A stretch of 15,777 bases of DNA from Kosmotogaceae bacterium. Its GTDB lineage: Bacteria; Thermotogota; Thermotogae; Petrotogales; Kosmotogaceae. Position 1 is the first letter of the stretch, and each line of letters starts with the position of its first letter. The notes under the pieces were generated by a model, which worked only from the letters and a program-made list of their open reading frames with translations, had not been told where the DNA came from and ran no database searches. A program made the translations under genes and the position numbers. Below, piece after piece: positions 7,280-13,452 of this stretch. The DNA lies in assembly GCA_003444085.1 (NCBI GenBank), contig DLVL01000054.1, forward strand, positions 1 to 15,777, read 5' to 3'.

Positions 7280-7991
7280 TGATGGCGTCGCCCTTGGGCT
7301 GGAAAACCTGTGTGTGGGATATGGGACGAAGGCTGTTCTGTCTGATCTGAACCTGACAGTCAGAAACGGATCGATCGTGGCATTCATGGGACCAAACGGG
7401 ACCGGCAAGACAACGCTTCTGCTTACCATAGCTGGAATGATCTCCCCTCTTTCTGGATCATTCAGACTAAGTGATCCCGAGAACATGGGTTTCGTGCTCC
7501 AGGATCCTCAGAACCAGGTCGTCGGCAACACGGTTGAAGAAGACATTGCATTTGGCCTGGAAAACAGGTCTTTCTCCAGGAACACGATCACTCGTATCAT
7601 CGATGAGAACCTGGAGAGATTCTCAATATCACAGCTGCGAAGATCGGACCCTTCAACGCTTTCTGCTGGTCAACTCCAATTACTGGCACTTGCATCGGCT
7701 TGTGCGATGTCTCCAAAACTCTATCTTCTCGACGAACCATTCAGTATGATCGGAAGAGATTATGAGGCACGCATAGTGGAATCTGTTAAGAAGATTAGGA
7801 GTGATGGCGCAACTGTCATCGTAACAGCTTCAAGAGCATTTGATGTCATGTGGACAGATCGTGTTATCGGGCTGAAAGACCGAAGGATGATTTTTGATGG
7901 TAGCCCGGACGAGTTTTCCGCTCACTACGAGAAGCTGTTTGGCGAGCTATGCTTTTCACCAGAGTTTTTCAGGTTGTTGAGGAAATGCTGA
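7260..7991 (+). CDS. ECF-type ABC transporter ATP-binding protein with degenerate H-loop
   Basis: A 243-residue ABC ATPase of the CbiO/EcfA type. Walker A GPNGTGKT is at 44-51; the Q-loop VLQDPQNQVVGNTVEEDIAFG (Q81) has the ECF-type pattern; the signature is LSAGQ (134-138) instead of LSGGQ; Walker B LYLLDE ends in E159. The D-loop is SMIGRD rather than SALD. The H-loop, normally TH, reads TASR (189-192) and has no histidine, so one composite ATP site of the pair is likely impaired. The gene starts inside the methyltransferase end (20-base overlap); the site tctGGAGGGat lies at 7242-7252, and no closer alternative is better. It overlaps the next ATPase gene by seven bases. The two probably form a heterodimer in the cytoplasm beneath a membrane transporter. 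Confidence 0.9.
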   Translation: MYPRNSDDGVALGLENLCVGYGTKAVLSDLNLTVRNGSIVAFMGPNGTGKTTLLLTIAGMISPLSGSFRLSDPENMGFVLQDPQNQVVGNTVEEDIAFGLENRSFSRNTITRIIDENLERFSISQLRRSDPSTLSAGQLQLLALASACAMSPKLYLLDEPFSMIGRDYEARIVESVKKIRSDGATVIVTASRAFDVMWTDRVIGLKDRRMIFDGSPDEFSAHYEKLFGELCFSPEFFRLLRKC

Positions 7992-8773
7992 ACTTTCACG
8001 GCGTATCTCTCTACTACGGATTACACACACCACTGGAGGCAGTGGCATTAACCTACATAGACTTCTCACTTCCGCGCGAGTCGGTACTGCTGGTCAACGG
8101 ACACGTGGGATCAGGCAAAACCTCCTTGCTTCTTCTTGCCTCGAAACTGATAAAACCAACAATTGGAGAAGTGCATCTCGAACCCGGAATAAGGTCTGCA
8201 GTTGTCTTTCAGCTCGCAGAACAGCAATTCTTCTGCGAGACCGTCAGGGAAGAGGTTCTCTACGGGCCCAGAAACTTCCGGCTTCCCGGGCTGGAAGACA
8301 TCTACACTGAAACGATGAAAACTGTCGGTTTGGATCCAGCTGAGTTTTCAGAGCGATCACCCTTCAAACTATCGGGCGGAGAAAAGAGAAGGGTTGCTAT
8401 CGCCTGCGCGCTTGCTCTCTCACCAGACATCCTTGTTCTCGACGAGCCTGAGACCAGCCTCGATGATCTGGGATTGTGTGATCTTCTTTCATTGCTCAGA
8501 GAAATCAGAAGGAATCGAACTCTTATTATCGCAACACACTGGCCAGAGTTCTATTTGGATATCACGACCCATATGCTTGTGCTTGACAGAGGGCTACAAG
8601 CTTTCTTCGGGACTTTTCAGGATTTCCTGCTTGATTATTCAGAAAAAGCGATACAAACAGTTACTCCGAAAAGCCCCATTCTTGAACGGGCAAGAGAAAC
8701 ACTTCAACAGACAGGGCAGCTGCCGAATAGCCTGGAGCAGGTTATAACAGATGGAAGAGGTGCCACGTGCTGA
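7985..8773 (+). CDS. ECF-type ABC transporter ATP-binding protein, complete catalytic set
   Basis: A 262-residue partner ATPase. It has Walker A GHVGSGKT (39-46), a Q-loop VVFQLAEQQFF (Q76), signature LSGGE (129-133), Walker B ILVLDE (E154), D-loop TSLDD and an H-loop histidine H185 in ATH. The region after about 205 is a C-terminal extension of some 55 residues, common in EcfA subunits. I chose the ATG at 7985 over the in-frame ATG at 7949 because gagga lies just before it, the family's N-terminus begins at this methionine, and it overlaps the upstream stop as ATGCTGA. The gene ends in a seven-base overlap with the DUF554 gene. Its intact sites contrast with those of the upstream subunit. 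No EcfT-type transmembrane gene or substrate-binding S component is present in the window. Confidence 0.9.
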   Translation: MLNFHGVSLYYGLHTPLEAVALTYIDFSLPRESVLLVNGHVGSGKTSLLLLASKLIKPTIGEVHLEPGIRSAVVFQLAEQQFFCETVREEVLYGPRNFRLPGLEDIYTETMKTVGLDPAEFSERSPFKLSGGEKRRVAIACALALSPDILVLDEPETSLDDLGLCDLLSLLREIRRNRTLIIATHWPEFYLDITTHMLVLDRGLQAFFGTFQDFLLDYSEKAIQTVTPKSPILERARETLQQTGQLPNSLEQVITDGRGATC

Positions 8774-9450
8774 ATATTGCTGTTGTTGTGAATACCCTGG
8801 CGGTCTTGATCGGTTCAACAGTGGGCTTCTTCACGGGAAAGAAGCTGCCAGATCGCTTCCGACAGATCCTCTTCACCGCAATCGGAGCACTGACAATCGG
8901 TCTAGGGGTACGACTCTTCCTTGATTACAGCAACGCACTGGTTGTATTAGGTAGCCTGGTGATTGGGGTTATCGTCGGTGAAGTTCTTGACATTGAGAAG
9001 CAGATCGGCAAACTTGCAGGCAAGCGAAGCAGTGAGACGTTTGTAAAGGGATTCATAACAGCCACGGTGCTTTTTCTTGCTGGTCCCATGACGATCATTG
9101 GGTCGATCAGCGCGGGACTCGAAGGGAACAATGAGATAATATTCGTCAAATCATTGATGGACGGGATTTCCTCAGTAATGCTGGCTGCTTCCTTTGGAGC
9201 AGGAGTCTTTCTTTCCGCAGGCTCTGTGTATGTAGTTCAGGGAAGCCTGGTCACACTCGCAGCTTACCTGTCCTTTCTCGGCGGTGAAGCATATATCGGT
9301 GATTTCTCAGCGGTTGGAGGACTCATCCTCCTGATGCTCGGAATCCGTTTGATGAACATAAAAGAAATACGGGTAGGAAACTTCCTACCCGCACTGGTGT
9401 TCTCTCCTGTTCTTTCTTACTTTGCAAAGCTCATCAGCGAAAGGCTTTGA
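8767..9450 (+). CDS. DUF554 family integral membrane protein
   Basis: A 227-residue polytopic membrane protein of the DUF554 (YdfK/YqgA) family, function unknown. The family core is clear: FLAGPMTIIGSISAGLEGN near 98-116, then KSLMDGISSVMLAASFGAGV and VVQGSLVTL. About six or seven hydrophobic segments can be drawn (roughly 4-23, 35-52, 58-76, 94-115, 128-170, 178-195, 205-222). The start is GTG at 8767, overlapping the ATPase stop by seven bases, with gGAAGAGG upstream. It is the last gene of the run and occupies the place where an EcfT subunit might be expected, though nothing in it matches EcfT. Its last 17 bases overlap the 3' end of korB on the opposite strand, and a hairpin at 9371-9390 lies in its coding end. 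Confidence 0.9.
   Translation: MLNIAVVVNTLAVLIGSTVGFFTGKKLPDRFRQILFTAIGALTIGLGVRLFLDYSNALVVLGSLVIGVIVGEVLDIEKQIGKLAGKRSSETFVKGFITATVLFLAGPMTIIGSISAGLEGNNEIIFVKSLMDGISSVMLAASFGAGVFLSAGSVYVVQGSLVTLAAYLSFLGGEAYIGDFSAVGGLILLMLGIRLMNIKEIRVGNFLPALVFSPVLSYFAKLISERL
9361..9390 (-). terminator. Probable terminator of the korAB transcript, inside the DUF554 gene
   Basis: On the minus strand, gggtagga and tcctaccc form an 8-bp stem with a 4-nt loop, followed by GTATTTCTTT. It lies 44 bases after the korB stop. The stem is perfect, but the T-run is interrupted. On the plus strand no T-run follows, so it would act only on korAB. Confidence 0.55.
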
Positions 9451-10285
9451 GATCTTCCATAACATCAGCAGGCCTGTTATCCTGGCTCAGATTAAGCCCA
9501 CTTTTCAGAACAGGGTTAAGCTCATGAAAAGAAAGTCTTGAGTTTCTGTAGATGATGCCCATCGGTATTCTCTCTCCCCACTCAAGGGATCTCTCGAATG
9601 CTTTCACCCTGTCATAAGGATCGTACTCAGAGTGTTCTTCCTTGACATCATAGAGCCTTGAACGATACCATGCAAAGGTGTTGTGCTTGTTGAATGTAAT
9701 ACAGGGTTGCATTACATCCACCAGAGAAAAACCCTTATGATCAATCGCTTCCCTGACAACCCTCTTAAGGTGGTCTTTGTTTCCTGAGAAGCTTCTCGCC
9801 ACGAAAGAAGCATTCATCGCAATAGCCATGGCAATCGGGTTCATCTGCTCACTGAGCATACCCCAATGCTGAACACTTGTCTTCATCCCGAGCTCTGTTG
9901 TAGGTGATCCCTGCCCTTTCGTCAGTCCGTAGATCTGGTTGTCGTGAACGATAACGGTTATATCAACATTCCTTCTCATTGCATGAATCATGTGGTTGCC
10001 GCCTTCACCGTACATGTCACCATCACCAGATTCGGCGATTACGACTAGTTCCGGATTAACGACTTTTGCTGCGAACGCTACCGGAATGGCCCTTCCATGC
10101 AGCCCATCAAAGAAGCTGACGTTGAGATAGTGAGGGAGTTTAGCCGCTTGCCCAATACCGCTGACCATGAGGATCTTGTCCTGATCAACATCAAGTTCTC
10201 CCAGAAGCTCTGCGACGGCAGCTCTTATTGCGAAATTCCCGCACCCCGGGCACCAGGCAATATCCGTATTTCTCTCAAAGCTCAT
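9434..10285 (-). CDS. korB: 2-oxoacid:ferredoxin oxidoreductase, beta subunit (TPP-binding)
   Basis: The 283-residue TPP-binding subunit that, with KorA, oxidatively decarboxylates a 2-oxoacid to acyl-CoA and reduces ferredoxin. The thiamine diphosphate motif runs from GDGD (87-90) to N116 in VHDNQIYGLTKGQ. The family's four [4Fe-4S] cysteines are C12, C15, C46 and a cysteine near 197. Here C12 and C15 are present in WCPGCG and C195 in QPC, but position 46 is Gln within SGIGQAAKLPHY. The cluster may have another ligand or be absent. The ATG overlaps the korA stop as ATGA, so translation is coupled. No separate delta (ferredoxin) subunit gene is present. The 3' end overlaps the DUF554 gene by 17 bases. 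The exact 2-oxoacid cannot be told from sequence by eye. Confidence 0.95.
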   Translation of the reverse strand: MSFERNTDIAWCPGCGNFAIRAAVAELLGELDVDQDKILMVSGIGQAAKLPHYLNVSFFDGLHGRAIPVAFAAKVVNPELVVIAESGDGDMYGEGGNHMIHAMRRNVDITVIVHDNQIYGLTKGQGSPTTELGMKTSVQHWGMLSEQMNPIAMAIAMNASFVARSFSGNKDHLKRVVREAIDHKGFSLVDVMQPCITFNKHNTFAWYRSRLYDVKEEHSEYDPYDRVKAFERSLEWGERIPMGIIYRNSRLSFHELNPVLKSGLNLSQDNRPADVMEDLKAFR

Positions 10286-11943
10286 ATCATTCCCTCCTCA
10301 ACAAGGCGGCTGAGGATCCACTGAGGAGTCATGGGCCGTCCGTCGTACTTTCCAATATGAGTTGTTTTCATGCCAGTGACCGATCTGAAATACTCTCCGA
10401 AAAGTCCTGAGTAATTCCCCTCAATAGTCACAAGCTTCTTTGAAGAGAGTTTGCTGACTTCATCGACACGCAACGGGAAGACCTCACTAAAGTGTAGATA
10501 GCCAAGGCTTCCGCCGTGTTCAGAAACGGCCTCATCGATAGCTCCCCAGGAGTCCCCCCAACCGATGATTATCGTATCGGCATCAGGATTTCTCCACAGG
10601 GGTTCCGCCGCTTCTTTGAGTATCGACGTCAGTTTTTTCATTCGCTTCTCTACCATCTTCTTGCGTAGCGAAAGGTCTTCACTGATGAAACCATACTCGT
10701 CGTGTTCGTCACTATCCGCCCTGATAATCGTTCCCGCGCCCGGAATAACTCTGGGAGATATGCCTGACTCTGTTAGTGAGAAACGTTTGTAATCATCGAT
10801 CTCCCTTCTTTCTATGAACCTCTGATCATGCTCCTTGTTTACAGAGGGCACTTCTATGGTAGCGGAGGAATCGACAAGCTGCTGCGAAAGAAGTATGAAG
10901 ACAGGAACCTGATACTTGTCGGCGATGAAAAAGGCCTTTCGTGTGAGCTCAAAAGCTTCTCTTGCATTTCTTGGAGCAACAACATATCTTGCGAACTCGC
11001 CATGCCCAGATTTCATAACAAAAGAGAGGTCCTCCTGTGCCGTTCGCGTCGGAAGTCCAGTAGCAGGAGCGGGTCTTTGAGCTACCACCGCAACAATTGG
11101 CGTCTCAGTCATACCCGCAAGACTCACACCTTCTTGCATAAGGGCAAAGCCCCCGCCTGAAGTCGTTACCATAGATCTGACACCTGCAAAGGCTGCTCCA
11201 ATCGCCATGTTTATTGCAGCTATCTCGTCTTCAGCCTGCTCGACAACGATGCTGTGCTTCTCAGAATTGGCAGCAAGGACGTTCATTACGCCCGTTCCGG
11301 GGGTCATAGGATAAGCAGAAAGAAATCTACAACCCGCAGAGATTGCACCATAGCCTGCAGCTTCTGTTCCTGTCATCAACAAAAAGGACTTATTATCACG
11401 TCTTGGGATGTCGGGAAGGTCATACCCCAGAGCAATCTCGTATCCCTTCCTGAGAGCTCTTATATTCGCTTTCAGTACATCTTCTTTGTCACCAAAGGTA
11501 TCTTCAAGCAACTTCTGCGGGACCTCTTGTTCGACGCTCATTAGAGACATGAGTGCACCAAGCATAACCGTATTCACCGCGCGTTTTTCACCCGCATCTT
11601 CTGCCATCTTGGAAAAGCTGAATCTCTTCACTGTTGCTTTTTCGAGGTCCTTGTGGTCTTCATCAGCAACAACGTAGACCTTGTCGGTCGCTTTTTCAAG
11701 CAGTTTCTCAGTCGTCTCTTCGCTCATCGAAAGCACCAGATCATATCCGTCTCTAATACAGAATGGTCGTCGGTCGGCGATTCTGATCGAGTAGATGTAT
11801 TCGCCACCACGAATCCTCGAATGGTAACTCTTGTCTGTGAATACGTTGTATCCTGCACGAAACAAGGCCTTGGCAACTGCATCACCAAAAGTCTGTATCC
11901 CCTGACCTGCTTCTCCTGCAATTCCAATCATTATGTCGTTCAC
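10282..11943 (-). CDS. korA: 2-oxoacid:ferredoxin oxidoreductase, fused gamma-alpha subunit
   Basis: The 553-residue large subunit of the two-subunit enzyme. Residues 1-180 are the gamma domain (GIAGEAGQGIQTFG at 7-20, then SYHSRIRGGEY at 39-49), fused to the alpha domain from about 190. The substrate and TPP contact motif YPMTPGTG is at 211-218, and VEQAEDEIAA at 234-243 is the conserved acidic helix. The last 120 residues form the usual C-terminal domain with IGKYDGRPMTP near the end. The start is GTG at 11943, because AGGAGG lies eight bases upstream; an ATG four codons later is too far from it. It follows the rubredoxin gene after a hairpin terminator, so its own promoter or read-through must drive it. 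No clean promoter is visible in the 47-base leader. Confidence 0.95.
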   Translation of the reverse strand: MNDIMIGIAGEAGQGIQTFGDAVAKALFRAGYNVFTDKSYHSRIRGGEYIYSIRIADRRPFCIRDGYDLVLSMSEETTEKLLEKATDKVYVVADEDHKDLEKATVKRFSFSKMAEDAGEKRAVNTVMLGALMSLMSVEQEVPQKLLEDTFGDKEDVLKANIRALRKGYEIALGYDLPDIPRRDNKSFLLMTGTEAAGYGAISAGCRFLSAYPMTPGTGVMNVLAANSEKHSIVVEQAEDEIAAINMAIGAAFAGVRSMVTTSGGGFALMQEGVSLAGMTETPIVAVVAQRPAPATGLPTRTAQEDLSFVMKSGHGEFARYVVAPRNAREAFELTRKAFFIADKYQVPVFILLSQQLVDSSATIEVPSVNKEHDQRFIERREIDDYKRFSLTESGISPRVIPGAGTIIRADSDEHDEYGFISEDLSLRKKMVEKRMKKLTSILKEAAEPLWRNPDADTIIIGWGDSWGAIDEAVSEHGGSLGYLHFSEVFPLRVDEVSKLSSKKLVTIEGNYSGLFGEYFRSVTGMKTTHIGKYDGRPMTPQWILSRLVEEGMI

Positions 11944-11980
11944 ATTCTCTGCCTCCTAAGATCCCTACTCAAAAACACTG

Positions 11981-12011
11981 GCAAAGAAAAAGCGGGAGGA
12001 TTCCTCCCGCT
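11981..12011 (-). terminator. Strong terminator between rubredoxin and korA
   Basis: On the minus strand, AGCGGGAGG pairs with CCTCCCGCT in a 9-bp stem with a 3-nt loop, followed by TTTTCTTTG. It begins nine bases after the rubredoxin stop and lies 38 bases before the korA start. Confidence 0.88.
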
Positions 12012-12019
12012 CCTCTTTC

Positions 12020-12181
12020 TCAATCAACTGGTTCGAAATCTTCCTTGCTCGCACCACACAAAGGACAGACCCAGTCGTCACTAATGTCCTCAAAAGCTGT
12101 TCCGGGCTCTACTCCATTGTCTGGATCTCCAATCTCCGGATCGTAAATGTACCCACAAATCAGACACCTGTACTTCTTCAT
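12020..12181 (-). CDS. Rubredoxin
   Basis: A 53-residue rubredoxin, a one-iron electron carrier in the cytoplasm. The two knuckles are CLICG (C6, C9) and CPLCG (C39, C42), with the family's core YIYDPEIGDPDNGVEPGTAF between them and DDWVCP before the second pair. Length equals that of typical rubredoxins. The ATG at 12181 has AAGGGGGG upstream in the 18-base gap after the superoxide reductase gene. The two genes are almost certainly one operon, and rubredoxin is the known electron donor for superoxide reductase in anaerobes. A strong terminator follows at once. Confidence 0.97.
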   Translation of the reverse strand: MKKYRCLICGYIYDPEIGDPDNGVEPGTAFEDISDDWVCPLCGASKEDFEPVD

Positions 12182-12199
12182 TAACAGCCCCCCTTACAT

Positions 12200-12547
12200 C
12201 TAGAGATCTATCGAGTTTTCCCAAAGTCCATGAATATTGCAGTGCTCTACAGCTATCAGTTTCCCGGATTTCTCCAGTTTGAGAGTAATACTCGCTCGCG
12301 GTTGAGTGGTAACAGGAGTGAATTCGAAGTGTGCCAGATGAACTACGAACTTGCTGTCTTCGGGTTTCAGATAAAGGTCAATCCATTTGATATGATGCTC
12401 GATCGTGTTTGGATGAGGAATCTCCTTTCCTACTGAGATCTCAACACGAAATTCTTTTCCCGGTTCAAACTCGTCAAAAAGCTCGATCACAGGTACGTGC
12501 TTTTCACCTTTCCAGTCAGCGCTCTGAATCCATTCACCTAGAGCCAT
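12200..12547 (-). CDS. Superoxide reductase (neelaredoxin type, class II)
   Basis: A 115-residue non-haem iron enzyme that reduces superoxide to hydrogen peroxide without releasing oxygen, protecting an anaerobe. It lacks the N-terminal desulforedoxin domain, so it is the one-iron form. The active-site ligands are visible: E15-K16-H17 in GEKHVPV, H45 in PHPNTIEH, H51, and C103 with H106 in EHCNIHGLWE. Spacings equal those of the Pyrococcus enzyme (H41/H47, C111/H114). The ATG at 12547 has a very strong AGGAGGGG site upstream. It is the first gene of a superoxide reductase-rubredoxin operon and is divergent from ccdA. An extended -10 box lies upstream. Confidence 0.96.
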   Translation of the reverse strand: MALGEWIQSADWKGEKHVPVIELFDEFEPGKEFRVEISVGKEIPHPNTIEHHIKWIDLYLKPEDSKFVVHLAHFEFTPVTTQPRASITLKLEKSGKLIAVEHCNIHGLWENSIDL

Positions 12548-12621
12548 CTTTCCCCTCCTTTCGTTCCTATACGATCCAATAAGCCATCCAGCAAGAATTT
12601 CAGAGATTGGCGTTTAATCAC

Positions 12622-12630
12622 ATTATATCA
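12622..12630 (-). promoter_or_regulatory. Extended -10 promoter for superoxide reductase
   Basis: Read on the minus strand, TGATATAAT is a full extended -10 element (TGnTATAAT), 75 bases before the superoxide reductase start. No good -35 is seen, as is usual for extended -10 promoters. Confidence 0.6.
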
Positions 12631-12664
12631 TCAGTGCAGACTGTATATGATAATCTTGACTCGT

Positions 12665-12670
12665 TATAAT
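12665..12670 (+). promoter_or_regulatory. Candidate -10 box for ccdA
   Basis: A consensus TATAAT lies 48 bases before the ccdA start. The -35 is not clear. It is 38 bases from the divergent superoxide reductase -10, so the two promoters share a short control region. Confidence 0.45.
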
Positions 12671-12689
12671 TTGCAGATCGCTTTCAAAA

Positions 12690-12717
12690 GGGTGTATACT
12701 ATACCCGGGAGGGGTAT
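12690..12717 (+). promoter_or_regulatory. Two mutually exclusive hairpins over the ccdA ribosome binding site
   Basis: ATACCC (12701-12706) can pair with GGGTAT (12712-12717), a 6-bp stem that holds the Shine-Dalgarno GGGAGGGG. The same bases can instead join an upstream hairpin, 12690-12696 with 12700-12706 (seven pairs, one G-U). The two folds exclude each other. The pairings are visible; a regulatory role is inference. Confidence 0.3.
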
Positions 12718-12718
12718 C

Positions 12719-13441
12719 ATGTTTGTTGCAACTGTTTCGACTGTAGGCAATGCACTTGGTGGATCTCAGCCGTTGCTGGGCACCTCAGTGAGTTATACGG
12801 CAGCTCTTGGAGGCGGTATTCTGTCATTCTTCTCGCCCTGCATACTGCCCCTCATCCCTGTGTTTTTCGGGGTCTTGATGGCTGGAGCGACGAGCAGTAT
12901 GGTTCGCTTCATGCGGGGTGTATTCTTCACGCTGGGAATGTCACTTTTCTTCTTTTTGATTGGGCTCGGTGCCGGAGGCCTTGGTAGCTTCGTTCAGCAG
13001 AACATGACAATAATGAACATAGTATCAGGATCGCTGTTCATTCTCTTTGGCTTCCTTTACTTTTTTGAAGTCGGCTTCAAGGGTCTGAAGATTGACCTCT
13101 GGAAGTTTGGAGGGAGTGCTGCCAGCGGGTTTGTTATTGGTGCACTGCTTGGTATAGTTTGGGTCCCCTGCGCAGGTCCAGTCCTGGGGTCTATCCTGGT
13201 ACTTGCTGCCAATCAGCCAATAGCATCTCAAGGGGGGCTTCTCTTGCTTGTTTACTCCCTGGGCTTGAGCATACCTTTTCTCACGTTGAGCGGTTTTGTG
13301 AGCAAACTGACCTCAAAAATCTCTTTTGCACGAGAAAGCAAGGCAAGAAAGGTTGTTCGTGTAAGTGTGTTCGTGTTACTGGTTGGAGCAGGTATTCTTA
13401 CGATGTTTGATGTACTGAATCTTTTACAGATATTCAGTTAG
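12719..13441 (+). CDS. ccdA: CcdA-type thiol/disulfide transmembrane electron carrier
   Basis: A 240-residue membrane protein of the CcdA/short DsbD family, which passes electrons from cytoplasmic thioredoxin to thiol proteins outside the membrane. The two redox cysteines lie in matching repeats: C41 in SPCILPLIP and C151 in VPCAGP. About six hydrophobic segments are visible (27-54, 66-90, 98-118, 134-165, 172-195, 213-237). The start is ATG at 12719, with GGGAGGGG four bases upstream; an in-frame ATG at 12647 would add 24 residues, lacks a site and overlaps the promoter region. No cytochrome c or haem genes are near, so the role is more likely thiol reduction than cytochrome maturation. The next gene, after 11 bases, encodes a probable partner. 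Confidence 0.93.
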   Translation: MFVATVSTVGNALGGSQPLLGTSVSYTAALGGGILSFFSPCILPLIPVFFGVLMAGATSSMVRFMRGVFFTLGMSLFFFLIGLGAGGLGSFVQQNMTIMNIVSGSLFILFGFLYFFEVGFKGLKIDLWKFGGSAASGFVIGALLGIVWVPCAGPVLGSILVLAANQPIASQGGLLLLVYSLGLSIPFLTLSGFVSKLTSKISFARESKARKVVRVSVFVLLVGAGILTMFDVLNLLQIFS

Positions 13442-13452
13442 GAGGTTTTGTT

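Noticed and set aside
7949..7984. Upstream ATG for the second ABC ATPase
   Set aside because: No ribosome site, and the family N-terminus begins at the methionine at 7985.
8767..9450. DUF554 protein as a disguised EcfT subunit
   Set aside because: The DUF554 core motifs are clear and the EcfT coupling-helix ARG signatures are absent; only the position is suggestive.
10828..12084. Several plus-strand open frames of 89-143 codons opposite korA and rubredoxin
   Set aside because: They lie antisense to clear conserved genes, lack ribosome sites and show no recognisable family; they are by-products of codon use on the other strand.
12671..12700. TTGCAG-N18-TATACT as the ccdA promoter
   Set aside because: Transcription would start within the ribosome binding site, leaving almost no leader; the TATAAT at 12665 is more plausible.
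12647..12718. Upstream ATG for ccdA
   Set aside because: It overlaps the promoter region and adds a non-conserved stretch; the strong site is just before 12719.
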